A stretch of DNA of 5,359 nucleotides, taken from the NCBI GenBank assembly GCA_030613285.1, contig JAUWME010000192.1, positions 1 through 5,359 of the forward strand. The letters are read 5' to 3'. The DNA is from Candidatus Zymogenus sp. (lineage in GTDB: Bacteria; Desulfobacterota; Zymogenia; Zymogenales; Zymogenaceae). The translations under genes were made by a program, and so were the position numbers. Each line of letters opens with the position of its first letter. The first letter of the stretch is position 1. Below the pieces are notes generated by a model that searched no databases, was not told where the DNA came from, and saw nothing but the letters and a program-made list of their open reading frames with translations. Positions 1-5,359 of the stretch are shown here, in pieces.

Positions 1-54
1 ACAAATAAATAGACATAATGCACATTCTACAAGACTAACTGAATATTATCAAGG

Positions 55-84
55 GCCACAGGTCTAACAAAGTATAATTGTGGC
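55..84 (-). terminator. Weak hairpin just past the VOC gene, possible terminator
   Basis: GCCACA (55-60) and TGTGGC (79-84) can pair as a 6-bp stem around an 18-base loop, immediately downstream of the VOC stop codon on the minus strand. No clean T-run follows in the minus direction (CCTTGATAATATT), so it would be a poor intrinsic terminator. CAGGTCTAA also occurs twice, at 59-67 and 87-95, with the second copy covering the stop codon. The structure is seen directly; the role is a guess. Confidence 0.2.
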
Positions 85-91
85 AGCAGGT

Positions 92-601
92 CTAAATTTT
101 GTCGAGGTCCCGGTATTTAAACAGTGTGATTATCTTTGCGACGATAGAACCAATATATCGATTGACATAGTAGATTACTCCAAGATCGATGAGTTCAATA
201 AGGTGGCCGTCGGGGTCTTTTAGAAAAATCACCTCTGTCCCCTCAACCTTTATGGAATCAGTTATAAATTCAACTCCATTTTTTTCAAGTCGTTTTTTTG
301 CCCTTTTGATGTTTCCCACGTCAAGGGCGATGTGCGTCATACCGGGGTGGTTCCACTTGGTTTCTGTTCGTTTTTTGGTGGGTACAAACTCGAAGAGCTC
401 AATCATTGACCCCCAACCTGTGCGGAGAAGGGCGATCTTCACCTTTGTGTCGGCTTTAAGACCGTAAACTTCCTCGATTACCTTTGATGGCATCTCTTTT
501 ACCGCTACGATGGGAAATCCCAGGGTTTTGGAGTAGAACTCAAGGCTCGTCCTCATCTCCTTTACCGTCATCCCAACCTGACTTAGGCCCTTCATTCTCA
601 T
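92..601 (-). CDS. VOC-family (glyoxalase/dioxygenase fold) metalloprotein
   Basis: This is a vicinal-oxygen-chelate protein of about 169 residues. Two beta-alpha-beta-beta-beta modules are visible: GLSQVGMTV...LEFYSKTLGF near residues 5-29, and MTHIALDVGNIKRAKKRL to DPDGHLIELID near residues 88-139. Counting from the ATG at 601, candidate metal ligands are Gln8, Glu68 (in IELFEF), His90 and Glu136. Gln/Glu/His/Glu is the set used by human-type glyoxalase I, whereas many bacterial relatives have His first. A metal-dependent lyase, isomerase or epimerase is therefore plausible, but the substrate cannot be read from the sequence. About 30 residues follow the fold (GVIYYVNRYIGSIVAKI and a basic tail) and may form an amphipathic helix. 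Start choice: ATG 601 has a weak GAGAAG six bases upstream; ATG 595 is also possible; an in-frame TTG at 643 would add 14 residues lying outside the fold. It lies 112 bases downstream of the first hydrolase gene and may be read with it. Confidence 0.85.
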   Translation of the reverse strand: MRMKGLSQVGMTVKEMRTSLEFYSKTLGFPIVAVKEMPSKVIEEVYGLKADTKVKIALLRTGWGSMIELFEFVPTKKRTETKWNHPGMTHIALDVGNIKRAKKRLEKNGVEFITDSIKVEGTEVIFLKDPDGHLIELIDLGVIYYVNRYIGSIVAKIITLFKYRDLDKI

Positions 602-667
602 AAATATCTTCTCACAAATATTTTTTAATATGAGTCTTCTCAAAAATGTTTCTGTCTCAACAAAAAC

Positions 668-688
668 CTTAAGTATGTCTTAAGTATG
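668..688. repeat. Tandem 10-base direct repeat CTTAAGTATG x2
   Basis: CTTAAGTATG occurs at 668-677 and again at 679-688, an 11-base period of about one helical turn. Each copy contains the palindrome CTTAAG. The pair sits in the 112-base gap between the first hydrolase stop and the VOC start. A regulator site upstream of the VOC gene is possible, but no convincing -35/-10 pair was found beside it. Confidence 0.4.
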
Positions 689-713
689 ATAGCACAAAGA
701 GAGCAGTTTCGCC

Positions 714-1658
714 CTATTCTTTGGCAAAGTTGATAATCAGAGAGTTTACCATTACAGACTTCTCTTCCTGGGGCATATGTCCCGTCTCCGGGAAGATGAC
801 GGCCCTGCACCCCTTAATATCTCGGACGAAATTTTCGACGAGGCTGGCTGATATCAAGTTATCATCAGAACCCCACAACACCATCGTTGGGGCCTTCACT
901 TTTTTCAGCTCTCCCTCTTCAAACGGGAACTCTTTTGAGATATTCCTCATTACAATAAGGGGGATTTTTCTGGCATTCTCGGTCTTGTATACGTTGTAAT
1001 AGGAATCCACAACGTCGTCGGTTACAAAGGAATTATCATAATAGGGCCCGGTCTTCATAGATCTTTCCACCATAAAGCGGTGGTTGAGGGTCATAAGAAC
1101 CTCACCGATGACTGGGTAGTTCATCAGTTGAAAGACCCAAAACCGGTGACCATCTCTTGGGTATCCCGTGGAATCGATAAGGACAAGCTTTGCAACCCTG
1201 TTGGGATAGGTCAGTTCAGTTTTGAGGACGATCCCGCCACCCATGGAGTTTCCCACCAGTATTGCCTTTTTGATCTTCATGGCATCCATAAACTTGATGA
1301 TGAAGGCGGCGTAGCCGTCGGGGTCGTATTGAAAATCGAGTGGTTTGTCGCTGTAGCCGAACCCCGGAAGGTCAAGGGCGTAGACTGGAAATGCTTTTCC
1401 TAATTCTTCGATGTTAAACCGCCAGGTATAGGTGCTTGCGGTAAATCCGTGGACGAGGATGATGGGGGTTTCTTTTGTGTTTTCAAGCCCCTCATGCCAG
1501 ACGTGGATGTTCATCCCGTCGATATTGGTGAACGAGCCGTAGTCCACAAGGTCGGCTGCCGGGACCGGGGCCTTTGACGCAACGATGGCGTAGTTGACGC
1601 CGATGGCGACAATTACAGCGATGATTAGAAACAAAAGGAATCCAAAAAACTTCTTCAT
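714..1658 (-). CDS. Membrane-anchored alpha/beta hydrolase, first paralog
   Basis: This is a 314-residue alpha/beta-hydrolase-fold protein. Residues 4-27 form one hydrophobic segment after MKK, which suggests an uncleaved anchor with the catalytic domain outside the cytoplasmic membrane. Visible motifs are the oxyanion loop HGFTAS (His70-Gly71), DLPGFG at 96-101, the nucleophile elbow GNSMG with Ser138, the acid in LWGSDD (probably Asp266) and His294 in ETGHMPQEE. The triad Ser138/Asp266/His294 is complete and a cap region lies at about 165-230, so an active esterase or C-C/C-O hydrolase is expected. The substrate is unknown; relatives carry annotations from lipase to haloalkane dehalogenase. 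Start ATG 1658 is well supported by AGGAGGT five bases upstream. An extended -10 (TGGTATAAT, 1718-1710) gives it its own promoter. It is paralogous to the next gene upstream, sharing WRFN-ELGK, DLPGFG, LVGNSMGGG and VNSLI. Confidence 0.93.
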   Translation of the reverse strand: MKKFFGFLLFLIIAVIVAIGVNYAIVASKAPVPAADLVDYGSFTNIDGMNIHVWHEGLENTKETPIILVHGFTASTYTWRFNIEELGKAFPVYALDLPGFGYSDKPLDFQYDPDGYAAFIIKFMDAMKIKKAILVGNSMGGGIVLKTELTYPNRVAKLVLIDSTGYPRDGHRFWVFQLMNYPVIGEVLMTLNHRFMVERSMKTGPYYDNSFVTDDVVDSYYNVYKTENARKIPLIVMRNISKEFPFEEGELKKVKAPTMVLWGSDDNLISASLVENFVRDIKGCRAVIFPETGHMPQEEKSVMVNSLIINFAKE

Positions 1659-1709
1659 TTTCTACCTCCTGATTTTATGAAGATGGTTTACGGATGAAAT
1701 TTTTGCGAT

Positions 1710-1718
1710 ATTATACCA
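1710..1718 (-). promoter_or_regulatory. Extended -10 promoter for the first hydrolase gene
   Basis: On the minus strand, 1718-1710 reads TGGTATAAT, a TGn extended -10 with a perfect TATAAT. No good -35 lies 17 bases upstream, as is usual for extended -10 promoters. Predicted transcription starts near 1703, giving a leader of about 45 bases that contains the AGGAGGT ribosome site (1670-1664). This would let the gene be expressed apart from the trmO/second-hydrolase unit. Confidence 0.55.
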
Positions 1719-1753
1719 CACAATTTCAACTGCTTGGAAAAAAATGTGTTATT

Positions 1754-2722
1754 TCAAGATTTGTCTTTGAATACCGATTTGTTGACAAAATCCGAAATGA
1801 GACTATTTACCTCGTCGCTTCTCTCATCCTGGGGGAAGTGTCCTGTCTTTGGGAAAAAAATTAGCTTTGAGCCCTTGATGTTCCGATGAAAGTGCTTTGC
1901 ATGGGCTGGGGGGAGCATCTTGTCCTTGTCTCCCCAGATGATAAGAGTGGGAACATTCACCTTTTTTATTGTTTCCACTTTCAGCGTGGGGTCCATATTA
2001 AAACCCCGAAAGACCCAGATGGGCGACCTCCTGCTGTTTTTTGTCCTGTAGGTATTTACAAAATGGTCAAGAAAATCATTGGTGATAAAGTCGTTGTTAT
2101 AGTAGACTTTCCATTTGAGTACAAACTTCACAATATGTCGGCCCAAAAACAGTGTGAGGAGTTCTCCAAAGTAGAGTTTTGCAAGTATCTTGTAGAGAGT
2201 AAATTCTGTTTTGTGGTAACCCATGGAGCCAATGAGGATAAGGCCATTGACCCTTTCGGGATGGTTTGCGGCGGTCTGTACAGAAACGCCGCCTCCCATG
2301 GAGTTCCCAACGAGGGTCGCTTCCTCTATCTTCATTTTATCCATAAACGATATAACAAATCTTGCAAAATCATCGAGGGTGTAACCGTACTCTTTCGGCT
2401 TTTCGGTAAGGCCAAATCCCGGAAGGTCAATAGCAAAGACTCTGAATTTTTTACCGAGCTCTTTGACATTGAATCGCCAGATGTAATTGTTTGCCGTAAA
2501 TGAGTGGATGAGAATTAGGGCAGGCCTTTGATTTTCTTTACCTATCTCACTCGTTCCCTCATCCCAAAGGTGTGTCTTAATCCCATCCACATCAATGAAA
2601 GAGCCGTAGGTGGATAGCTCCTCCGGTGGGACTGGCTTTTGAGAGGATACTATGATAAGTCGAATGGCAACGGCTAAAAACAATATAAAGATAACAAATA
2701 AAACTACAAAGACAGCTTCCAT
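1754..2722 (-). CDS. Membrane-anchored alpha/beta hydrolase, second paralog
   Basis: This is a 322-residue alpha/beta hydrolase and close paralog of the gene downstream. A hydrophobic segment spans about residues 3-26. The triad is Ser141 (GNSMG), Asp267 (IIWGDKD) and His295 (KTGHFPQDE), with DLPGFG at 99-104 and a cap near 170-235. Two points differ from the paralog. The usual oxyanion-loop His-Gly is His73-Ser74 (HSFTAN). There is no positive residue before the membrane segment, while Arg21 and Lys29 lie at or just after its end, so the side on which the catalytic domain sits is less certain. The start ATG has an imperfect AAGGGG eight bases upstream. It begins 28 bases after the trmO stop, on the same strand and with no terminator between, so it is probably co-transcribed with trmO. 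Substrate unknown. Confidence 0.92.
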   Translation of the reverse strand: MEAVFVVLFVIFILFLAVAIRLIIVSSQKPVPPEELSTYGSFIDVDGIKTHLWDEGTSEIGKENQRPALILIHSFTANNYIWRFNVKELGKKFRVFAIDLPGFGLTEKPKEYGYTLDDFARFVISFMDKMKIEEATLVGNSMGGGVSVQTAANHPERVNGLILIGSMGYHKTEFTLYKILAKLYFGELLTLFLGRHIVKFVLKWKVYYNNDFITNDFLDHFVNTYRTKNSRRSPIWVFRGFNMDPTLKVETIKKVNVPTLIIWGDKDKMLPPAHAKHFHRNIKGSKLIFFPKTGHFPQDERSDEVNSLISDFVNKSVFKDKS

Positions 2723-2750
2723 TATTTTGACCCCTTACATCTTTTACTTT

Positions 2751-3305
2751 CTATTTATTTTCGTGATCGTGTCCCTTGTGTATATGATCGTGTGCGTGGG
2801 GCACCCCCCGAATATGATCTATAAAATGCTCTTTTCCCTCCATTCCTTCAAGCCAGCCGTAGTTGGCGTCCTCTTTTGAGTCGAGTTCCTTAAAATACGG
2901 TTTGATATCGAGGAGGGGGGTATCGTCAAAGAGGTCCAGGGGGGATGTCAATATTTCCCTCCCCTCAATGCCCAAGAGCTTTACAATGGAAAGCCCTATG
3001 AAGTTCGGGCGGTTGGGAGACCTGCTAGCAAAGAGTCCCACCTCTTTACCCCCGGGCCAGGGAGGCGACACAGTCATCTTTGGTGCACTTCCCGCCCTGT
3101 CGAGGTAAGATAAGACGTAGATATAAGTAAATTTCGACAGCTCAACAAGACCCTCCTCGTATTGGGGCAATAAGATAAGACGGAATTTTCCCTCACCGAT
3201 ATCTCGTTCAATCGGCTGGTAGGGTGCCCTCTCTTTGTATGGAGTCCTTATCGTCCCTATGGGCTTTAGTTGGATATTAAGGGTCTCTTCACTTTTCTCT
3301 GACAT
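2751..3305 (-). CDS. trmO: TrmO-family tRNA (t6A37-N6)-methyltransferase with His-rich tail
   Basis: This 184-residue protein belongs to the TrmO/TsaA (UPF0066) family. Characterised members use S-adenosylmethionine to methylate N6-threonylcarbamoyladenosine at position 37 of tRNA-Thr, giving m6t6A, in the cytoplasm. The family core is visible: LKPIGTIRTPYKERAPYQ at 13-30, GLFASRSPNRPNFIGLS at 90-106 (the hallmark motif) and DLFDDTPLLDIKPY at 124-137. Many members have DGTP where this has DDTP. Past the core, the tail holds His160, 164, 170, 172, 174, 176, 179 and 181, a His/Asp-rich stretch suited to metal binding. The start ATG is well placed, eight bases after AAGGAG (3319-3314). It is first in a probable two-gene unit with the second hydrolase. 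The family is firm; the exact tRNA substrate is inferred from family members. Confidence 0.9.
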   Translation of the reverse strand: MSEKSEETLNIQLKPIGTIRTPYKERAPYQPIERDIGEGKFRLILLPQYEEGLVELSKFTYIYVLSYLDRAGSAPKMTVSPPWPGGKEVGLFASRSPNRPNFIGLSIVKLLGIEGREILTSPLDLFDDTPLLDIKPYFKELDSKEDANYGWLEGMEGKEHFIDHIRGVPHAHDHIHKGHDHENK

Positions 3306-3397
3306 AAAGATTTCTCCTTCTATTATAAAAGTATCTTACTTTTCTTAAATTCCCACTCTATTTTGTTATTTCCTGCTTCGTCGCCTTGCTCCACCTT

Positions 3398-3554
3398 GTC
3401 ATTGCGAGGAATTAGTGCACCCAAAGGGTGTGCTAATGACGCGGCAATCTCTTTTACCACAAAAGCCCCCTACCTTATCATTGAAGAGAAAAGCATATTG
3501 AGATTGCTTCGTCGCTCTCCCGCCTAAAAAGGCGTGTTTGCTCCTCGCAATGAC
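3398..3554. repeat. Inverted pair of CATTGCGAGG...GCAATCTC repeat units
   Basis: The element is bounded by perfect 13-base inverted ends, GTCATTGCGAGGA (3398-3410) and TCCTCGCAATGAC (3542-3554). Inside lies a second inverted match, GCAATCTC (3444-3451) and GAGATTGC (3500-3507). It thus consists of two units, 3398-3451 and the inverted 3500-3554, flanking a 48-base spacer. Each unit has conserved ends but a different internal hairpin: 3411-3437 (12-bp stem counting two G-U pairs, AAA loop) in the left and CGCC/GGCG (3521-3534) in the right. A fragment of the same repeat, TGCTTCGTCGC, recurs at 3374-3384 and matches 3505-3515. There is no coding capacity, so this is a non-autonomous REP- or MITE-like element. 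The pattern is familiar from intergenic DNA of many bacteria. Confidence 0.75.
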
Positions 3555-3557
3555 ATT

Positions 3558-3587
3558 AAAGGAGGAATGACATTTAACGCCTCCTTT
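3558..3587. terminator. Hairpin between the DUF72 gene and the repeat, possible terminator
   Basis: AAAGGAGG (3558-3565) and CCTCCTTT (3580-3587) form a perfect 8-bp stem around a 14-base loop. On the plus strand it is followed by further Ts (TTTTT in all). In the minus direction, where the DUF72 transcript would arrive, the T-run is only TTT before AATG. It may stop the DUF72 transcript weakly. It abuts the repeat element, and TGACATT occurs on both sides of its left arm (3551-3557 and 3568-3574), so it may instead be part of that element. Confidence 0.4.
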
Positions 3588-3655
3588 TTCAACAATATAA
3601 GGAAAGGGCTGTAATTAATATGTATGGGCTTAAAATAGAAACCGAATTCCAATAA

Positions 3656-4462
3656 TCAACCCTCCTCAAGGAGCATCTTTGCAAGCTCAATGGCGTTTTT
3701 TGCGGCCGAGCCAGCATGGCAGTTGTTAAAAAAGACCATGGTCGTTGTTGACTTCAGGGCAAGGTTTACGATGTCATCTAAAAATTCTGTGAGTTCATCA
3801 TTAGAATAGAGGTAGTCGTAACGTACTTCTATAGGAACGTTGTACCATCTTTTGTTTCTGCCGTGGAGCCGAACGTAGGAAATATCGGTTGTGGCCACGG
3901 GGTTAAAGGGCATGAGGCCCTTTATCTTCGGCTCATCCACGACGCAATAGCCGAGGTCGTTTTCTTTAAGAAAATCGACGGATTGTTTGGTGTGCCAGTC
4001 CCTGTTTCTAAATTCGATTATCGTAGGCGTATCGCCCATCCTCTCTTTGAATCTTTTGAGATAATCGAGGTTTATATTGTTGTTTTGAAAAAAATATGGG
4101 AACTGCGCCAAAACACAGATGAGTTTTCCGTCATCTTTTAAGGGGGAGAGAGAAGCGTTGAACCTTTTAAATACTTCGGCATTGTCCACCATGACCTCTC
4201 TCTTTTTGTCGCTCCACAGATCGTGGGTCATGGATCTGTGGGCCTTTACAACAAAGCTGAAATCGTCGGTGGTTTTGCTGTTCATCGATGACAAGGTTTT
4301 GACCGTGGGCATGGCGTAATAAGTATAGTTGATTTCTACAGTTTTAAAGCCAAGGTCAGATTCGTAAAATTTAAGCCAATCTTGTTTTTTCAGCCCTTTC
4401 GGATAGATGGGGCCGACCCAGTCATCAAAAGAGAAGCCGCTTGTTCCAATTCTGATATCCAT
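3656..4462 (-). CDS. DUF72 (YecE-like) family protein
   Basis: This 268-residue protein spans a whole DUF72 domain, a TIM-barrel family of unproven biochemical function whose members include E. coli YecE. Family landmarks in order are IRIGTSGFSFDDW at 3-15, FKTVEINYTYY at 39-49, FVVKAHRSMTH at 70-80, QFP at 120-122, EFRNRDW at 150-156, YVRLHGRN at 196-203 with the following RWY and RYDYLY, and FFNNCHAGSAAKNA at 244-257. Polar residues in these blocks (Glu43, Lys73, Glu150, Arg152, His200, Asn246) fall at barrel strand ends and would form the presumed active site. There is no signal peptide or membrane segment, so it is cytoplasmic. Start ATG 4462 has GAGG seven bases upstream and an extended -10 promoter further back. 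It is a single-gene unit, separated from trmO by about 350 non-coding bases. Confidence 0.92.
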   Translation of the reverse strand: MDIRIGTSGFSFDDWVGPIYPKGLKKQDWLKFYESDLGFKTVEINYTYYAMPTVKTLSSMNSKTTDDFSFVVKAHRSMTHDLWSDKKREVMVDNAEVFKRFNASLSPLKDDGKLICVLAQFPYFFQNNNINLDYLKRFKERMGDTPTIIEFRNRDWHTKQSVDFLKENDLGYCVVDEPKIKGLMPFNPVATTDISYVRLHGRNKRWYNVPIEVRYDYLYSNDELTEFLDDIVNLALKSTTTMVFFNNCHAGSAAKNAIELAKMLLEEG

Positions 4463-4527
4463 TGATATGCCTCAATATTCTTTCCTATTATCTCGAAAGT
4501 AGAATAATTTTTTCGGTGGTTCGCCAG

Positions 4528-4536
4528 ATTATAGCA
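4528..4536 (-). promoter_or_regulatory. Extended -10 promoter for the DUF72 gene
   Basis: The minus strand at 4536-4528 reads TGCTATAAT, a TGn extended -10 with a perfect TATAAT hexamer. No strong -35 is visible at normal spacing. Transcription would start near 4521, leaving a leader of about 58 bases with GAGG at 4473-4470. Confidence 0.55.
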
Positions 4537-4576
4537 TACTTAATGTATTTCCATTTAACTTTTTGTTTTTTTGTAC

Positions 4577-4594
4577 CATATAGTTGATTATATG
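4577..4594. promoter_or_regulatory. CATATA-N6-TATATG dyad between divergent promoters
   Basis: CATATA (4577-4582) and TATATG (4589-4594) form an 18-base palindrome with a 6-base centre. It lies between the two divergent promoters, centred about 70 bases upstream of the predicted plus-strand transcription start. The size and symmetry fit a dimeric regulator site, but the AT-rich surroundings make a chance dyad plausible. Confidence 0.3.
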
Positions 4595-4620
4595 CCAATA
4601 AAACAACCTGCACAATTATC

Positions 4621-4649
4621 TTGACACTGCTAATCTCTGATACTATATT
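4621..4649 (+). promoter_or_regulatory. Sigma70-type promoter for the secreted repeat protein
   Basis: TTGACA (4621-4626), a perfect -35, is followed after exactly 17 bases by TATATT (4644-4649), a five-of-six -10. Transcription would start near 4656, leaving a leader of about 80 bases. This is the strongest promoter in the window and suggests substantial constitutive expression unless repressed. Confidence 0.75.
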
Positions 4650-4653
4650 AAAA

Positions 4654-4700
4654 AAAAGGGGTCATTATCAATAGAAACAAAAGGAGAAATGTCCCCTTTT
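4654..4700 (+). promoter_or_regulatory. Hairpin at the predicted 5' end of the secreted-protein mRNA
   Basis: AAAAGGGG-T-CAT (4654-4665) pairs with ATG-T-CCCCTTTT (4689-4700), giving 11 of 12 pairs with one T-T mismatch and a 23-base loop. The predicted transcription start (about 4656) falls in the left arm, so most of the stem would be the first structure in the mRNA. It also buries an in-frame upstream ATG (4689), leaving the real start at 4737 free. A 5' stem of this kind can protect an mRNA from decay, as in ompA; that role is inferred. Confidence 0.45.
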
Positions 4701-4725
4701 AGATGTTTTAGTAAACAATTGCGAT

Positions 4726-4730
4726 GGAGG
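4726..4730 (+). promoter_or_regulatory. Ribosome site deciding the start at 4737
   Basis: GGAGG lies six bases before ATG 4737, and the codons from there open with a classic signal peptide. The in-frame ATG at 4689 has AGGAG only two bases upstream, too close for normal use, and would put 16 polar residues ahead of the signal peptide. The start at 4737 is therefore preferred. Confidence 0.8.
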
Positions 4731-4736
4731 GAAGAG

Positions 4737-5359
4737 ATGAAAAAGAAAATTTGTCCTATACTTATCGTTGGTGTCCTTGCGGTTTTTGTTACACTCTTTG
4801 TAGCCAGTGCTGCTAACTCCCAGGAGCCTGACAGGTTCTTTCTCGATTTCAGCGACGGATACCTCATACTGCAACCTTCCACGGGGTCGATACAGATAGT
4901 CGCAAATTTAACCGTCCTCTCCTACGGGGGTGATTGGGAGTCTGTCCAGTTGAAACCATACCTCTATCATGTGAGGCTAAAATCGTGGAGTGGTTTTTAC
5001 TGGAAGGTCAACACATCGAGAAAGGAGACTTACAAAGTCACCGGCGGGGCCTTTGGGAATCTTGGAGGAACAGATTCTAAGATCAATGGGATCACCGTAG
5101 ATGTTGTCGGGGGTGACACAAACAATCCCCCCAATCGATTCCTTCTTAAGTTCTCAAAATCGTATCTTGTCTATGTACCCGCTACAAAGACCCTCCAGAT
5201 AACCGCTGAGGGATATGTCCTTTCCTACGGAGGAAATTGGGAAGTGGCAAAGATGAAGGACTATCTCTATCATATGAGACTCAAGACTTGGAAGGGTTTT
5301 TATTGGAAGGTTAACACATCCAGAAGGATTGTAAAACTCACAGAGGGTGCAAATTTTAA
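4737..5359 (+). CDS. Secreted protein with tandem aromatic-rich repeats, 3' end missing
   Basis: An open frame of 207 codons reaches the window edge without a stop; the final TAA letters are out of frame, so the gene continues. Residues 1-25 are a textbook signal peptide: MKKK, a hydrophobic core (about 8-22), then ASA before AN, a likely signal peptidase I site after Ala25. There is no lipobox, so a periplasmic or exported soluble protein is expected. The mature part holds two copies of one repeat at residues 33-95 and 134-196, offset by exactly 101 residues and identical at about 39 of 63 positions by hand count. The best conserved block is LSYGG-WE followed by YLYH-RLK-W-GFYWKVNTSR. A Gly/Asn/Asp-rich linker (about 103-132) separates them. 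The aromatic, strand-like pattern suggests small beta domains, perhaps for binding. I do not recognise the family and assign no function. It has its own promoter and is divergent from the DUF72 gene. Confidence 0.85.
   Translation, partial: MKKKICPILIVGVLAVFVTLFVASAANSQEPDRFFLDFSDGYLILQPSTGSIQIVANLTVLSYGGDWESVQLKPYLYHVRLKSWSGFYWKVNTSRKETYKVTGGAFGNLGGTDSKINGITVDVVGGDTNNPPNRFLLKFSKSYLVYVPATKTLQITAEGYVLSYGGNWEVAKMKDYLYHMRLKTWKGFYWKVNTSRRIVKLTEGANF
4833..5324 (+). repeat. Two in-gene repeats, 303-base period
   Basis: Copy 1 is 4833-5021 (residues 33-95) and copy 2 is 5136-5324 (residues 134-196). They align without gaps at a 303-base offset. Similarity continues past copy 2 if one codon is skipped (YKVTGGAF against VKLTEGANF), so the period probably extends into sequence beyond the window. 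Many matching codons differ at the third base, so the duplication is not recent. Confidence 0.85.

Noticed and set aside
1733..1753. CTTGGAAA...TTTCAAG inverted repeat as a terminator of the second hydrolase
   Set aside because: The stem is short, AT-rich and needs a bulge, so it is too weak to call.
1886..2503. Long plus-strand open frame (205 codons) opposite the second hydrolase
   Set aside because: It lies wholly antisense to a gene with a full catalytic motif set, has no ribosome site or recognisable motif, and is explained as a shadow of that gene's codon pattern.
3322..3327. TATAAT on the minus strand upstream of trmO as its promoter
   Set aside because: Transcription would begin near 3315, inside the AAGGAG ribosome site (3319-3314), and no -35 is visible. 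Chance in AT-rich DNA is more likely.
3398..3554. CRISPR array
   Set aside because: There are only two inverted units with unlike cores and one spacer. A CRISPR array needs direct repeats at regular spacing.
4643..4882. Minus-strand open frames opposite the start of the secreted repeat gene
   Set aside because: They cover the plus-strand promoter, leader and signal peptide, show no family motif, and conflict with a well-supported plus-strand gene.
5357..5359. TAA at the last three bases as the stop of the secreted repeat gene
   Set aside because: The gene frame from ATG 4737 reads AAT TTT AA at the edge, so this TAA is out of frame and the gene continues beyond the window.

Overview
The window is a gene-dense piece of bacterial chromosome with five complete genes on the minus strand and one gene on the plus strand that runs off the right end. 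Strong GGAGG-type ribosome sites, sigma70-like promoters and moderate base composition point to a bacterium. The 3398-3554 repeat has CATTGCGAGG / GCAATCTC ends of a kind common between genes in Desulfobacterota (the former Deltaproteobacteria) and in several other phyla. A Desulfobacterota-like anaerobe is my best guess, but nothing here fixes the taxon.

Layout, left to right. 92-601 (-) is a VOC/glyoxalase-fold protein with a plausible Gln/Glu/His/Glu metal site. 714-1658 (-) and 1754-2722 (-) are two adjacent paralogous alpha/beta hydrolases, each with one N-terminal membrane segment; the first has its own extended -10 promoter. 2751-3305 (-) is a TrmO-family tRNA methyltransferase with a histidine-rich tail, 28 bases upstream of the second hydrolase and probably co-transcribed with it. 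3306-3655 has no gene but holds an inverted pair of repeat units and a hairpin. 3656-4462 (-) is a DUF72 (YecE-like) protein. 4463-4736 is a divergent promoter region. 4737 to the end (+) is the start of a secreted protein with two copies of a roughly 100-residue, aromatic-rich repeat that I do not recognise.

The minus-strand genes look like housekeeping or accessory metabolic functions (tRNA modification, membrane-tethered hydrolases, small-molecule metal enzyme). They do not form an obvious pathway. The most novel object is the plus-strand secreted repeat protein. It has a near-consensus promoter and a hairpin predicted at the 5' end of its mRNA. I see no tRNA or rRNA gene, CRISPR array, transposase or defence system.
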